Shown here in pieces: positions 35,642 to 44,924 of a DNA stretch of 64,000 bases. The DNA is from Flammeovirgaceae bacterium (lineage in GTDB: Bacteria > Bacteroidota > Bacteroidia > Cytophagales > Cyclobacteriaceae): NCBI GenBank assembly GCA_021298015.1, contig JAJTGY010000006.1, positions 102,650-166,649 on the forward strand. Reading direction: 5' to 3'. The notes beneath the pieces were generated by a model that saw only the letters and a list, made by a program, of their open reading frames with translations, was not told the DNA's origin and ran no database searches. The translations under genes were made by a program, and so were the position numbers. Position 1 is the first letter of the stretch; every line of letters starts with the position of its first letter.

Positions 35642-36736
35642 TTTTATACTCTTTTGTAGTTGTTGAGTCAGATCATCGAACTCTTCCAGAGCGTTGTTGC
35701 ATAGCAAAATAATGGTATAGTCTTGGTCGATGAAGCGAATGAATTGTGTTTTGTATCCGGGGTTATCGCCCGAGTGACGAACGACTTTGCCCAGCGTTTT
35801 GTCCTGTTCCAAGTCCCAGCCGAAGCCGTACATCGAACGTGTACCGTCCTTGAGCAAAGCAGGTGAGAAGGCCTCGGTACGCGTTTGATCGGAGATAATT
35901 TGTGTACCGTACAGGGCACGGTCCCAGCGTATCATGTCGCGTGCGGTAGAACTTATCCGCCCGGGTCCTTTCCGGTTGCCGAGCCAGATCGTGTAGTTAA
36001 AGGCAGGAAATGAATCCGCTTTGATAAAGGCCTTTCGCTCGTTTACCCAAATGTGCCCCCAGGCCATATTGGGCAGTTGATCTTTTTCTGCTTTCGTGCG
36101 CACACTCGTCATCGTCATGCCCAAAGGCGAAAAAATTCTTTCGTGTAACAAGGTGAGGAAATCCTGACCACTTGCCTGTTCGGCCACACTCGCCAGCAAC
36201 ATATACCCGGTGTTACTGTATTCGTACCGGGTGCCTGGCTCAAAACTCCGTGGCGGACGATGTTGAATCAAATAGGCAATGTTGTCCGCGTTCGAGGCCA
36301 CCCGCGATTTATCCCAATGTTGATCCATTACAGCCTGGTAATCGGGCAAGCCCGAGGTGTGGTTGAGCAAATGCCGAATGGAAATACCCCTGTAGGGTAG
36401 ATTGGGAATGAATCGGCTCAACGAGTCTTCGTACGAAAGACGGCCCTCCTCCTCCAGCATCATGATGATCATGGCCGTGAACGCTTTGGAGACGGAGGCC
36501 AGTTCAAAAACACTGGATGTATCCATAGGTGCGTTCGTTTCAAAATCACGAAACCCGTAGGCCTTGAAGTAGACGGGCTGCCCCTGCTTGGCCACCAGCA
36601 CGACACCGCTAAAATCCTTATGCGCCACCATAATGGAATCCAGACGGCTGGAGATTCCGCTCTTGTTTTCTGATTTCGAGCATGCAGCCAGCAGTCCGAA
36701 AAGCGCGAGGTGTAATAGTATTATCGTTTGTTTCAT
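35639..36736 (-). CDS. Serine hydrolase, beta-lactamase/DD-peptidase (class C) family lipoprotein
   Basis: A 365-residue protein with a lipobox (LLAACSKSE, Cys19). The penicillin-binding fold motifs are SxxK as Ser81-Val-Ser-Lys84 (ELASVSKAF), YxN as YEYSNTGYM, and a C-terminal HxG-type motif VVRHSGDNPGY. This is the serine hydrolase family (Pfam beta-lactamase) that includes esterases, DD-peptidases and D-aminopeptidases; a true antibiotic-resistance role is unlikely. It is transcribed alone. Confidence 0.93.
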   Translation of the reverse strand: MKQTIILLHLALFGLLAACSKSENKSGISSRLDSIMVAHKDFSGVVLVAKQGQPVYFKAYGFRDFETNAPMDTSSVFELASVSKAFTAMIIMMLEEEGRLSYEDSLSRFIPNLPYRGISIRHLLNHTSGLPDYQAVMDQHWDKSRVASNADNIAYLIQHRPPRSFEPGTRYEYSNTGYMLLASVAEQASGQDFLTLLHERIFSPLGMTMTSVRTKAEKDQLPNMAWGHIWVNERKAFIKADSFPAFNYTIWLGNRKGPGRISSTARDMIRWDRALYGTQIISDQTRTEAFSPALLKDGTRSMYGFGWDLEQDKTLGKVVRHSGDNPGYKTQFIRFIDQDYTIILLCNNALEEFDDLTQQLQKSIK

Positions 36737-36775
36737 TTTACTTTTGAAATCTGTTGTTAAAAGTAATCATTACTG

Positions 36776-37405
36776 GTGGACAACGTTGATTTGCTTCTTC
36801 GCTATTTCCCCGATCTAACCACCGGGCAACTCGATCAGTTTACGAAGTTAGGCCCGTTATATGCCGAGTGGAACGAAAAGATCAATGTCATCTCAAGAAA
36901 GGATGTTGAGAACCTTTACGTCAACCACGTTCTTCATTCGTTGGGGATAGCCAGGGTGCAAACGTTTCGACCTGAAAGCGATGTGCTGGATGTGGGCACA
37001 GGTGGGGGTTTTCCCGGTATCCCGCTAGCGATTTTGTTTCCGCAAACCCGATTTCATCTGGTGGATTCGATCGGCAAGAAAATTACGGTGGTGAACGCGG
37101 TGGCGGAAGCATTGCATTTAACCAACGTGCGGGCCGAGCAGGCGAGAGCGGAACAACTAAAAGGCCAGTATGATTTTGTGGTCAGCCGGGCCGTGACGCG
37201 CATGAAGGAATTTTACGGTTGGGTGAGGCTGCGCGCGAAGAAGAAATCAATCCATGAATTAGATAATGGCATTTTGTATTTGAAGGGTGGCGATCTGGAC
37301 GAGGAGCTCCGTGAACTCAAGCGACCCTACGCCTTGTATGCCTTGTCAGACTATTTTACAGAGGAATTTTTTGAAACGAAGAAGGTGGTGTACGTACCCC
37401 TGTAG
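36776..37405 (+). CDS. rsmG: 16S rRNA (guanine-527-N7)-methyltransferase
   Basis: A 209-residue SAM-dependent methyltransferase modifying G527 of 16S rRNA. Motifs: YAEWNEKINVISRKDVENLYVNHVLHSLG, the SAM loop DVGTGGGFPGIPLAI and HLVDSIGKKI, and FVVSRAVTRMKEF. The start is GTG 36776. The last base abuts the crcB stop with no gap. Divergent from the serine hydrolase. Confidence 0.96.
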   Translation: MDNVDLLLRYFPDLTTGQLDQFTKLGPLYAEWNEKINVISRKDVENLYVNHVLHSLGIARVQTFRPESDVLDVGTGGGFPGIPLAILFPQTRFHLVDSIGKKITVVNAVAEALHLTNVRAEQARAEQLKGQYDFVVSRAVTRMKEFYGWVRLRAKKKSIHELDNGILYLKGGDLDEELRELKRPYALYALSDYFTEEFFETKKVVYVPL

Positions 37406-37783
37406 TCAAATTCGTTCACTCAGAAATAACCCGGCCACCACCGCTGCCATACAAGTGCCTACGCTAACCAGGGCATAGAGGGCACTTTGCGCGAGCAGGC
37501 TCTTTTCCGTCAGGGCCAGCATGTCGCCACTAAATGCCGAAAACGTGGAGAACCCACCACAAAAGCCAACCACCCAGAAGTACCGGTAGGAGGTGGCCAT
37601 CCAGCCGCGCTGGTCGGCAAAGCCAATGAACAGGCCAAAAAGGAAACAGGCGAAGATATTGACTGTGAGGGTACCCCAGGGAAATGGTGATACCGTCAAA
37701 TTCTGAATCCATCGGCTGAGTAAGTAGCGCGTGGCGCTTCCCAGGCCGCCACCGATAAAGATCAAAATCAAGTGTTGACGCAT
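37406..37783 (-). CDS. crcB: Fluoride exporter CrcB/Fluc
   Basis: A 125-residue four-helix membrane protein that exports fluoride. Motifs: GGGLGSATRYLLSRW, GTLTVNIFACFLFGLF with the conserved asparagine, and VGFCGGFSTFSAFSGD containing the phenylalanine-box and Ser/Thr track. The usual length for the family. No fluoride riboswitch is recognisable upstream (37784-37870). Confidence 0.96.
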   Translation of the reverse strand: MRQHLILIFIGGGLGSATRYLLSRWIQNLTVSPFPWGTLTVNIFACFLFGLFIGFADQRGWMATSYRYFWVVGFCGGFSTFSAFSGDMLALTEKSLLAQSALYALVSVGTCMAAVVAGLFLSERI

Positions 37784-37872
37784 AGCGCCAAATTACGCAA
37801 TGAAGCCGGTACTGCGGGTCGGTTGGAGCAAAAGCGAAAATTTGGCTACCTTCACGTCACATTTTCTTGATT

Positions 37873-38163
37873 ATGCTCAAGCGTGTTCCCTCCCTTTTTA
37901 AGAACTTCTATTTCTCAGCGGGGCTGTTCTTCATCGTTTGGCTGGCCTTTTTCGATTCCAACGATCTGGTATCGCGTTTTCGCATGAGCCGGAAATTGAA
38001 CCAGTTGGAGAGCGAAAAGGAGTACTACCAGGAAAAAATTAAGCAGGTAAAGAAGGACCGGCACGAGTTGATGACCAACCAGGAATTGCTGGAAAAGTTT
38101 GCGCGCGAAAAGTACCTGATGAAAAAAGAGACCGAGGATATTTTTATAATTGAAGACCAGTAA
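37873..38163 (+). CDS. FtsB/DivIC-like septum formation initiator protein
   Basis: A 96-residue bitopic protein: cytoplasmic N-terminus, one transmembrane helix (FYFSAGLFFIVWLAFFDS) and a periplasmic coiled coil (RKLNQLESEKEYYQEKIKQVKKDRHEL), then NQELLEKFAREKYLMKKETEDIFIIED. This is the DivIC/FtsB pattern; such proteins bridge FtsL and FtsQ in the divisome. ATG 37873 is chosen over a TTG two codons upstream. Confidence 0.9.
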   Translation: MLKRVPSLFKNFYFSAGLFFIVWLAFFDSNDLVSRFRMSRKLNQLESEKEYYQEKIKQVKKDRHELMTNQELLEKFAREKYLMKKETEDIFIIEDQ

Positions 38164-38166
38164 GTT

Positions 38167-38721
38167 ATGAGCCGGCTAGCCCTAATAGTTTTTTTTGTGC
38201 CACTATGGGCTTCCGCCCAATGGGGAGAAGAGCAAATGGCTGAAAAGCCCTCCATCCGAGACCGGATTTTTACCGGAGGCGGCATAGGGTTGTCGTTCAG
38301 TCGTGATGTGGATTTCTTTTCGATTTCTCCTTTAATTGGTTATCGCATCAGTCAACGGGCGGCAGCCGGAGCCAGCATAATTTACCGACACACCACCTAC
38401 AAGAATATTGACCCCCGAGTATCTACGGATGATTTTGGATTCAGTCCGTTTATTCGGTTTCAAGTATATGGCCCGTTATTCCTTCATGCCGAATACGAGT
38501 ACCTGAATAACGAGTATATCTTATTCAACGGAGAACGCACCCGCGAGGCCTTTACGAGCTTTATGGCCGGTGGAGGATTTTTCCAACCGCTCGGGCGTAA
38601 TGCCGGTTTTTTTGCCGTTGCCCTCTACAATTTCTCTTACCGAAATCCTACTCCACCTTCCGATTACTACCCCTACACCAGTCCTTGGGTATTGCGGGCG
38701 GGTATCACAGCCGGTTTCTAA
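38167..38721 (+). CDS. Outer-membrane beta-barrel protein of unknown function
   Basis: A 184-residue exported protein (signal peptide to about SAQW, residue 18). The mature part alternates strands and turns, e.g. FTGGGIGLSFSRDVDFFSISPLIGYRIS, FSPFIRFQVYGPLFLHAEYEYLN and a C-terminal VLRAGITAGF, as in eight-stranded OmpW/OmpX-sized barrels. It resembles small OMP_b-brl proteins; function unknown. It starts 3 bases after the FtsB-like gene, so it may share its transcript, and shares CTAA with the convergent dehydrogenase gene. Confidence 0.75.
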   Translation: MSRLALIVFFVPLWASAQWGEEQMAEKPSIRDRIFTGGGIGLSFSRDVDFFSISPLIGYRISQRAAAGASIIYRHTTYKNIDPRVSTDDFGFSPFIRFQVYGPLFLHAEYEYLNNEYILFNGERTREAFTSFMAGGGFFQPLGRNAGFFAVALYNFSYRNPTPPSDYYPYTSPWVLRAGITAGF

Positions 38722-39797
38722 AACGGCACACCGAATTTTGCGCAAAGTTCGGTCAGGTCAGTAACCACTTTTTCGTTCAGTGGAATTCCGTTTTTACTTC
38801 TTTCGTGCTCGCTCTCGCGTTCAGGGTCACCTGGAATAAACAGCCGGTCTTGCCCCTCAGTGGTCTTGGCCGATCGGAAACGCCCAATCCAGTTATCCAT
38901 ATGCTGTTTGAACTCTTCTGCGGGACGGAAGGCATCTACCCGCATAGCCCCGAAGAAATGTCCGATGCCTTCACCCACGGGGTCGGCTGGTGGTGAGAGA
39001 AAACTGACGAACGGAGGAACCCACGGCCCGTAGTTAGCGCCACTTAATACGGCTGAAAATATATCCACCCACGCACCCAGACAGAATCCTTTATGACTGC
39101 CGTGTTCACGATCGCTGCCCAGCGGCAACAAGGCACCACCGGATTTCAGTTCATTCGCGTTAGTTGAGGGTTGGCCCGTTTGGGTTTGAATCCAGCCTGG
39201 TGGTGCATCTTGATTTTTCCGCTGAAGGATTTCGAGTTTTCCATTGGCGGCTGTGGTGGTAGCGAAGTCGGCAACAAAGGGAGGCTGCTCACCGGCCGGT
39301 ATAGCCACGCAAATAGGATTGGTGCCCAGCAGGCGTTCGACAGAAAAAGTAGGGGCCACCAGCGGGCTGGCATTCGTCATGGCCATGCCAATCATGTCGT
39401 GTTCCAGCGCCATCATGGCATGATATCCCGCAATGCCAAAGTGATTTGAATTTTTCACGGCTACCCAGCCCGTACCGCATTGTTGTGCTTTTTGAATGGC
39501 GATCTTCATGGCATGTGGCGCCACCACCAGGCCAAGGCCAGCGTCTCCGTCTACCACGGCTGTGCTTGGCGATTCATGCGCAATGGTAATGGTGGGGGAG
39601 GCATTGATGCGTTTCGCCTCCCATAACCGCACATACCCGCTGAGGCGGGCTAAACCGTGCGAATCAATGCCGCGCAAATCAGCACTGAGCAACACGTCTG
39701 TCGCGGTGCGGGCATCGGCCTCGCGGCAACCCATTTTCATAAATATGCGATAGGCCATCTGCCATAGCCGTTCTTTGGGATATACGAACTCCGTCAT
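38718..39797 (-). CDS. Ldh2-family malate/L-lactate/ureidoglycolate-type dehydrogenase
   Basis: A 359-residue NAD(P)-dependent oxidoreductase of the Ldh2/MDH2 family, which has its own non-Rossmann fold. Motifs: DLRGIDSHGLARLSGYV, VDGDAGLGLVVAPHAM, AVKNSNHFGIAGYHAM with catalytic His, VERLLGTNPICVAIP and SHKGFCLGAWVDIFSAVLSG. Start ATG 39797 (MTEFVYPKERL) rather than 39848. The substrate (malate, lactate, 2-oxoacid) cannot be decided by eye. Transcribed alone, divergent from the MuiA gene. Confidence 0.92.
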   Translation of the reverse strand: MTEFVYPKERLWQMAYRIFMKMGCREADARTATDVLLSADLRGIDSHGLARLSGYVRLWEAKRINASPTITIAHESPSTAVVDGDAGLGLVVAPHAMKIAIQKAQQCGTGWVAVKNSNHFGIAGYHAMMALEHDMIGMAMTNASPLVAPTFSVERLLGTNPICVAIPAGEQPPFVADFATTTAANGKLEILQRKNQDAPPGWIQTQTGQPSTNANELKSGGALLPLGSDREHGSHKGFCLGAWVDIFSAVLSGANYGPWVPPFVSFLSPPADPVGEGIGHFFGAMRVDAFRPAEEFKQHMDNWIGRFRSAKTTEGQDRLFIPGDPERESEHERSKNGIPLNEKVVTDLTELCAKFGVPF

Positions 39798-39904
39798 GGT
39801 ACAAATATTGCAATGTTTGGGGCGAACCCATGAAAAATAATTGATCAAAAAATGTGGAAATTGCTCCGCTAAGTCATCCTAGCATCAAACTTATACGAAT
39901 CGAT

Positions 39905-41518
39905 ATGAAAAAAAGCCTCATGACGTTTTTGTTGCTGGGCGCCTTCGGGTTGGCGTTGGCGCAGAACGAAAAAAGTGTTGAATCAAAGATTAACTCGGTA
40001 ACCGTTTTTTTGAATCAGGCGCAGGTAAGTCGTGAAGTCAAAACACGGCTGGAGGCCGGGCGAACCAGCCTGGTGGTGTCCGGATTGAGTGCGCAATTAG
40101 ATCCGCAGAGTATTTCGGTTACCGCTAAGGGAAACTATGTTATACTGGGTATCAGCCATCGGCAGAATTATCTGAATGAGTTTAACGTGCCCAAACCGTT
40201 GAAAGTGCTGAAGGACTCAGTTGCCTGGTATCAACGCGAGGTTGCCCTGCAGCAAAGTCAGCGTGAAATCCTGGGGAAAGAGGAGCAAATGCTGCTCGCC
40301 AACCAAAAAATTGGCGGAACAAATCAAAACCTGACGGTACCGGAGCTGAAGGCAATGGCCGATTTTTACCGCGGCCGCCTGAGCGATATCGTGCAAGGCC
40401 GGATGAAAATCGATGAGCGGGTGAAAAAAATGAACGAGCGCATTCAGCAACTCAACCAACAGATCAGTTCGCAAAACGAACTATACAGCCGAAATACCAG
40501 TGAGATTGTGATCAACGTGACGGCCGATGCCGCTACGGCAGCCGATCTCGAGGTAAGCTATGTGGTAGCCAATGCCGGGTGGATACCCGTTTACGACCTG
40601 CGGGCGATCAACACGAAAAAACCGATTCAACTGGCTTACAAAGCCAATGTGTTTCAGAGCACGGGTGAAGAATGGAAGAATGTAAAGCTGAAACTTTCCA
40701 CCGCCAACCCCTCGCAGGGTGGTGTAAAGCCTGAACTGTACACGTGGTTTTTGGATTTTTATCAGCCTGTCCAAATGGCTCTTCAGGGTCGCGCAGCCGG
40801 TGTGCGAGTCAAGTCAGTTGCACCCTCACCCGCAGCCGATAAAGCTGGAGAGGTGGAGGAACTTGCTCTTGCCGAAACGGTATCCGATTATGTAACAACG
40901 GTTCAAACTACCTTCAACACGGAGTTTGACATTGCGATTCCCTATACCGTGGCTTCGGCTGCCAAACCTACCCTGGTCGACATTCGCAACTACGAGATGA
41001 AAGCGGATTATCGGTATGCGGTGGCACCCAAACTGGATGTAGACGCGTTTTTGATGGCCCGGGCAACGGGCTGGGAGGAGTTCAACCTTTTGCCGGGTGA
41101 AGCCAACATTTTCTTTGAAGGCACATTTGTCGCCAAAAGCTTTATCGATCCTAACAGCATTAAAGATACGCTGGCCATTTCGCTGGGGCGCGATAAGCGA
41201 ATTGTAGTGAAACGCGAAAAGCTAAAAGACTTCACCTCCCGCAAGGTGATCGGTGGAAGTCAGCGGGAAAGCTACGCCTGGGAAATTTCCTTGCGCAACT
41301 CCAAGTCAGAATCGGTCCGGATCAGTGTGGAGGACCACATCCCCGTATCGCAAAACAAGGAGATTGAAGTGACGCTTGTTGACAAAGGCGGTGCAGCCTA
41401 CAACGCCAATACGGGCAAACTTGGCTGGGAACTCACGCTGCAACCGAACGAAACCCGGAAGCTGGTGTACAAATTTGATGTCAAGTACCCGAAGGACAAG
41501 CAGGTCATAGGCCTGTAA
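39905..41518 (+). CDS. MuiA-family DUF4139 protein with an embedded LQGRAAGV motif
   Basis: A 537-residue exported protein (signal peptide to ALAQ, about residue 20). N-terminal DUF4140-like region (KINSVTVFLNQAQVSREVKT), a coiled-coil hairpin with RVKKMNERIQQLNQQISSQNEL, then the DUF4139 domain (VSYVVANAGWIPVYDLRA, LKLSTANPSQGG, VSQNKEIEVT, RKLVYKFDVKYPK). Around residues 290-302 it carries ALQGRAAGVRVKS, a motif otherwise typical of SusC/TonB-receptor plugs. MuiA proteins are named from a mucoidy inhibitor; the biochemical role is unknown. ATG 39905 (MKKSLMTFL) is preferred over 39854. A terminator follows. Confidence 0.9.
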   Translation: MKKSLMTFLLLGAFGLALAQNEKSVESKINSVTVFLNQAQVSREVKTRLEAGRTSLVVSGLSAQLDPQSISVTAKGNYVILGISHRQNYLNEFNVPKPLKVLKDSVAWYQREVALQQSQREILGKEEQMLLANQKIGGTNQNLTVPELKAMADFYRGRLSDIVQGRMKIDERVKKMNERIQQLNQQISSQNELYSRNTSEIVINVTADAATAADLEVSYVVANAGWIPVYDLRAINTKKPIQLAYKANVFQSTGEEWKNVKLKLSTANPSQGGVKPELYTWFLDFYQPVQMALQGRAAGVRVKSVAPSPAADKAGEVEELALAETVSDYVTTVQTTFNTEFDIAIPYTVASAAKPTLVDIRNYEMKADYRYAVAPKLDVDAFLMARATGWEEFNLLPGEANIFFEGTFVAKSFIDPNSIKDTLAISLGRDKRIVVKREKLKDFTSRKVIGGSQRESYAWEISLRNSKSESVRISVEDHIPVSQNKEIEVTLVDKGGAAYNANTGKLGWELTLQPNETRKLVYKFDVKYPKDKQVIGL

Positions 41519-41538
41519 TAACCCCATTAGCAGATCAG

Positions 41539-41568
41539 AATCCCGGTCACACAACCGGGATTTTTTCT
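41539..41568 (+). terminator. Rho-independent terminator after the MuiA gene
   Basis: Perfect 9-base-pair stem AATCCCGGT (41539-41547) / ACCGGGATT (41554-41562), 6-base loop, T tract 41561-41566. Confidence 0.85.
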
Positions 41569-41590
41569 TGCCGCGTTTTCTTTTGTTTCT

Positions 41591-42155
41591 TTGACGCATG
41601 CGCTGCCATCTCCTTATTTCCTTCTTTCCTTCTCTCTCCTGTCGGTAGCAGCACAGGCTCAAGTGGTGAATACGGCCACGATGGATACTCTGGAGACCTC
41701 TTTGATTGGGCACCTGGGAATAGGCGGATACATCGCCCCTGTTTTCCGCACACGTTACCTGTTGGATTTCTTCTGGATTTACAAGCCCAAGAAGTCCCGG
41801 TGGGATGCTATTGCCAGTGCCTACGCAGGGTGGCAGCAAATGAGTGGGGAAAACACCCGCCAGTGGTGGCAGGCCAGTATCATCGGCCGATACACGATTA
41901 ACTCAACGGTTTCCATTTCCGGGCGGGTTGAGTATTTCCATGACCCGCAGTTGGTCTTTATCGCACCCATTACGGGTATCTCCGGCTTTCGCACGTAAAG
42001 TTGGGGTATGTCTAAACGTGAAGATTACCGAAAACGCCATGTTCCGTTTTGAAGGTCGGCAGTTTTACTCGAGTGATGCTGTTTATTTTGATGCTGATGA
42101 TCAACTCGCGCACCACAGTGCGTTGGTCATTGCGAACCTGACGGCCTGGTTCTAG
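41591..42155 (+). pseudogene. Broken OmpL-like (BBP2) outer-membrane porin
   Basis: The conserved C-terminal half of an OmpL-like beta-barrel porin-2 is split over reading frames. From 41598 an ATG opens a signal-like peptide (MRCHLLISFF) that stops at a TAG after 16 codons. A second frame reads LSVAAQAQ and a barrel part (LGIGGYIAPVFRTRYLLDFFWIY, ISGRVEYFHDPQLV) and stops at 41996-41998. A third frame continues with VKITENAMFRFEGRQFYS and ends AHHSALVIANLTAWF at 42155. The barrel part is joined directly to the signal peptide, so the N-terminal half of the mature barrel also appears missing. Codon use and end motif agree with a decayed real gene. It fills the 711-base space between MuiA and ppx. 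Confidence 0.75.
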
Positions 42156-42229
42156 TGTTTTGCCCAACATCGGGCAACATATCGGGGTTGGGCATGTTGA
42201 AAAAGGAAATCTGCGCGAAGCCGGGGAGA

Positions 42230-43192
42230 CTAACGAGCAGGAGGAGCAGAGTGGCTTTCATTGGGGTGGGGTTGAAGCATTTCCAGCAGTGCGCCTTCTT
42301 TGAGGGCGTAGGTGGAAACCCGAATGTCGGCAAAAAGCGGGTGCTTCGCCAACAGCCACTCGATCAGGCAACAGGCCACCACAATCATATCTACCCGTAG
42401 TTCGATCATGCCCGGCATCTGCAGTCGTTCGCTTCTGTTTTTCGTTTGGAACAAGCGGTGAAAATGAAAAAAACCCTCGAGCGATAAAGGAGTCTCGGGC
42501 TGGGTGCCATCATACGGGCGGTGTTCACGGTGACAATACATCTCGCTCAACGTGTCGAAGGTGCCGGAGGAGCCAACCATAACCCTCGGCCTGAATTCAT
42601 CCAGGGCCGGACCAAGGTCGGCCAGTTTTTCATCCAGGTAGCGGAACAACGCGTCTTTCTCGGATTTCAGGATGGGATCGTGATGCTGAAAGAGTTCGAC
42701 CAGGCGCTGCCCGCCCACCTCAAAGCTTCTCTTCCAAAAGGTTGTTTTTTGGTTGGCCATGATCATCTCTACGCTTCCACCCCCAATGTCAACAATCAGG
42801 GCCGGGTGTGCATCAACCGTTATCGCGTGCAAGACACCCTGGGCGATGTAATCGGCTTCCTTCTCGCCCGAAATAATGTCAATACCAATCCCGGTCTCTT
42901 GCCGAATTTGCTCGGCTACGGCAGTGCCATTGCGGGCATTGCGAAAGGCGCTCGTGGCAATAGCCTTTACCCGGTTTACCTTCCACAACTTGAGTTCAGC
43001 GGCAAACTGCCGAAAAGCCGCGATGGCGCGTTGCGCACCCTCTTCCGTAATGAGGCCCTGGTTGATACCGCCTGCACCCACTTTTACGGCCAGGCGGTCG
43101 CGGTGCAGAATGTCATATCCACCTGTGTGCTGCTCGGCTATCAGCAAATGAAAGGTATTGGTGCCCAGGTCGATTACGGCCAGTCGCTGCAT
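42230..43192 (-). CDS. Exopolyphosphatase / Ppx-GppA phosphatase family
   Basis: A 320-residue actin-fold phosphatase. The start MQRLAVIDLGTNTFHLLI contains the first phosphate loop, the middle has AIATSAFRNARNG, and VDIGGGSVEMI is the second loop (about residues 147-157). It releases phosphate from polyphosphate or (p)ppGpp-type substrates. It lacks the C-terminal HD domain of long Ppx enzymes, as is typical for the short form. ATG 43192 is favoured over 43279; TATCTTTC just upstream resembles a -7 box. Divergent from the pccB-type gene. Confidence 0.93.
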   Translation of the reverse strand: MQRLAVIDLGTNTFHLLIAEQHTGGYDILHRDRLAVKVGAGGINQGLITEEGAQRAIAAFRQFAAELKLWKVNRVKAIATSAFRNARNGTAVAEQIRQETGIGIDIISGEKEADYIAQGVLHAITVDAHPALIVDIGGGSVEMIMANQKTTFWKRSFEVGGQRLVELFQHHDPILKSEKDALFRYLDEKLADLGPALDEFRPRVMVGSSGTFDTLSEMYCHREHRPYDGTQPETPLSLEGFFHFHRLFQTKNRSERLQMPGMIELRVDMIVVACCLIEWLLAKHPLFADIRVSTYALKEGALLEMLQPHPNESHSAPPAR

Positions 43193-43267
43193 GCCGAAAG
43201 ATAAAGTTGTTTGGGATAAACCGTTTATTCTTTGCTCAAAATCATGGTTCGGGTTCGTCTCCGTGGT

Positions 43268-43275
43268 TATCTTTG
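43268..43275 (+). promoter_or_regulatory. TAnnTTTG box for the pccB-type gene
   Basis: TATCTTTG, an exact consensus match, ends 19 bases before ATG 43295. Confidence 0.45.
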
Positions 43276-43294
43276 GCACCTTACCACCTTTGTT

Positions 43295-44854
43295 ATGTCT
43301 ACGACTTCCCGCCTGCTGGAGAAATTTGATGAACTCAAGAAGAAAAATGAGGAAGCGTTATTGGGCGGTGGCGCCAGGCGCATTGAACAGCAGCACAAAA
43401 AAGGAAAACTCACAGCTCGCGAACGTATTGACCTATTGCTCGATGAAGGCTCATTCGAAGAGATGGGCAAGTTTGTCGCGCACCGCAGCCATGATTTCGG
43501 GCTGGACCAGGAACACTATTTGGGTGATGGCGTGGTAACCGGCTACGGCACCATTCAAGGTCGCCTGGTGTATGTTTTCTCTCAGGATTTCACCGTGTTT
43601 GGCGGGTCCCTTTCCGAAACACATGCCGAGAAGATTGTAAAGATCATGGATCTGGCGATGAAAAATGGTGCACCGGTTATCGGTCTCAATGACTCCGGGG
43701 GTGCACGTATTCAGGAGGGTGTCGTGTCGTTGGGCGGATATGCGGATATTTTCTATCGCAATGTGATGGCAAGCGGTGTTGTGCCTCAGATATCAGCCAT
43801 CATGGGCCCCTGTGCCGGTGGTGCGGTGTATTCGCCCGCCATGACCGACTTCATCTTTATGGTGGAAAACACCTCGTTTATGTTCGTTACCGGCCCAAAC
43901 GTAGTCAAGACGGTGACGCATGAAGATGTTACATCTGAAGAATTGGGTGGCGCGAGCACGCACAGCTCAAAAAGTGGCGTAACCCATTTTGCCTGCGCCA
44001 ATGAGGCAGAGTGTATCCGGCAAATCAAAACGTTGTTCAGTTACATTCCGCAAAATTGTGAAGATGAAGCGCCACGAGTCGCCTACGAACCCGGCAATGA
44101 AATTCGCCCTGCTCTTGACACCATCATACCCGAAAATCCCAATCAGCCATATGACATGCGTGAGGTGATCGCCTCGGTGGTCGATGGAGGTGAGTTTTTC
44201 GAAGTCCATAAGAATTTTGCCGAGAATATGGTGGTGGGATTTGCGCGGCTGGCCGGGCGCAGCATCGGCATTGTCGGCAATCAGCCGGCCGCACTGGCAG
44301 GCGTGCTGGACATTGACGCCAGTGTCAAGGGTGCCCGGTTCGTGCGCTTCTGCGATTGTTTCAATATTCCATTGCTTGTATTTGAAGATGTGCCGGGGTT
44401 CTTGCCGGGCACCGATCAGGAGTGGAATGCCATCATTACCAACGGAGCCAAGTTGCTGTATGCCTTTTCGGAAGCAACCGTGCCCCGCATTACGGTTATC
44501 ACCCGCAAGGCCTACGGGGGTGCTTATGATGTGATGAACTCCAAGCACATTGGTGCAGACCTGAACTATGCGTGGCCTACCGCTGAAATTGCCGTAATGG
44601 GTGCACAAGGGGCGGCTGAAATAATTTTTCGCAAGGAGATTTCGGAAGCGTCTGATCCCGCGGCAAAGTTGAAGGAGAAAGTGGAGGAATACACGCAAAA
44701 GTTTGCTAACCCGTATGGTGCTGCGCAGCGGGGTTATATTGATGAGGTCATTTTCCCCCGGCAGACCCGTGAAAAGCTCATCCGGGGATTTCAAATGCTG
44801 GAAAATAAGGCCGCCAAACTGCCACGCAAAAAGCACGGAAATATTCCGCTTTAA
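43295..44854 (+). CDS. pccB: Acyl-CoA carboxylase carboxyltransferase (propionyl-CoA carboxylase beta type)
   Basis: A 519-residue carboxyltransferase with two crotonase-like domains. Motifs: [67 protein letters not shown], then in the C-domain [24 protein letters not shown] and the ending RKKHGNIPL. The [10 protein letters not shown] and [10 protein letters not shown] signatures are those of the PccB subgroup that carboxylates propionyl-CoA or acetyl-CoA. Start ATG 43295. No biotin carboxylase or biotin-carrier gene is adjacent. Confidence 0.95.
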   Translation: MSTTSRLLEKFDELKKKNEEALLGGGARRIEQQHKKGKLTARERIDLLLDEGSFEEMGKFVAHRSHDFGLDQEHYLGDGVVTGYGTIQGRLVYVFSQDFTVFGGSLSETHAEKIVKIMDLAMKNGAPVIGLNDSGGARIQEGVVSLGGYADIFYRNVMASGVVPQISAIMGPCAGGAVYSPAMTDFIFMVENTSFMFVTGPNVVKTVTHEDVTSEELGGASTHSSKSGVTHFACANEAECIRQIKTLFSYIPQNCEDEAPRVAYEPGNEIRPALDTIIPENPNQPYDMREVIASVVDGGEFFEVHKNFAENMVVGFARLAGRSIGIVGNQPAALAGVLDIDASVKGARFVRFCDCFNIPLLVFEDVPGFLPGTDQEWNAIITNGAKLLYAFSEATVPRITVITRKAYGGAYDVMNSKHIGADLNYAWPTAEIAVMGAQGAAEIIFRKEISEASDPAAKLKEKVEEYTQKFANPYGAAQRGYIDEVIFPRQTREKLIRGFQMLENKAAKLPRKKHGNIPL

Positions 44855-44924
44855 GCCTTACCCGGTTGAACAATCGAAGTCGAAAAAAATAGTTATTAAT
44901 TTCACACAACTTTAGGCGTTTGCT

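Noticed and set aside
37784..37872. Possible fluoride riboswitch before crcB
   Set aside because: The conserved crcB-motif sequence blocks are not present in this short leader.
42521..43204. A 227-codon plus-strand open frame
   Set aside because: It is the reverse complement of the ppx/gppA gene, shows no recognisable motifs and has the mirrored codon pattern of the real gene.
43967..44836. A 289-codon minus-strand open frame
   Set aside because: It is antisense to the pccB-type gene, whose domains are complete; no motif supports the frame.
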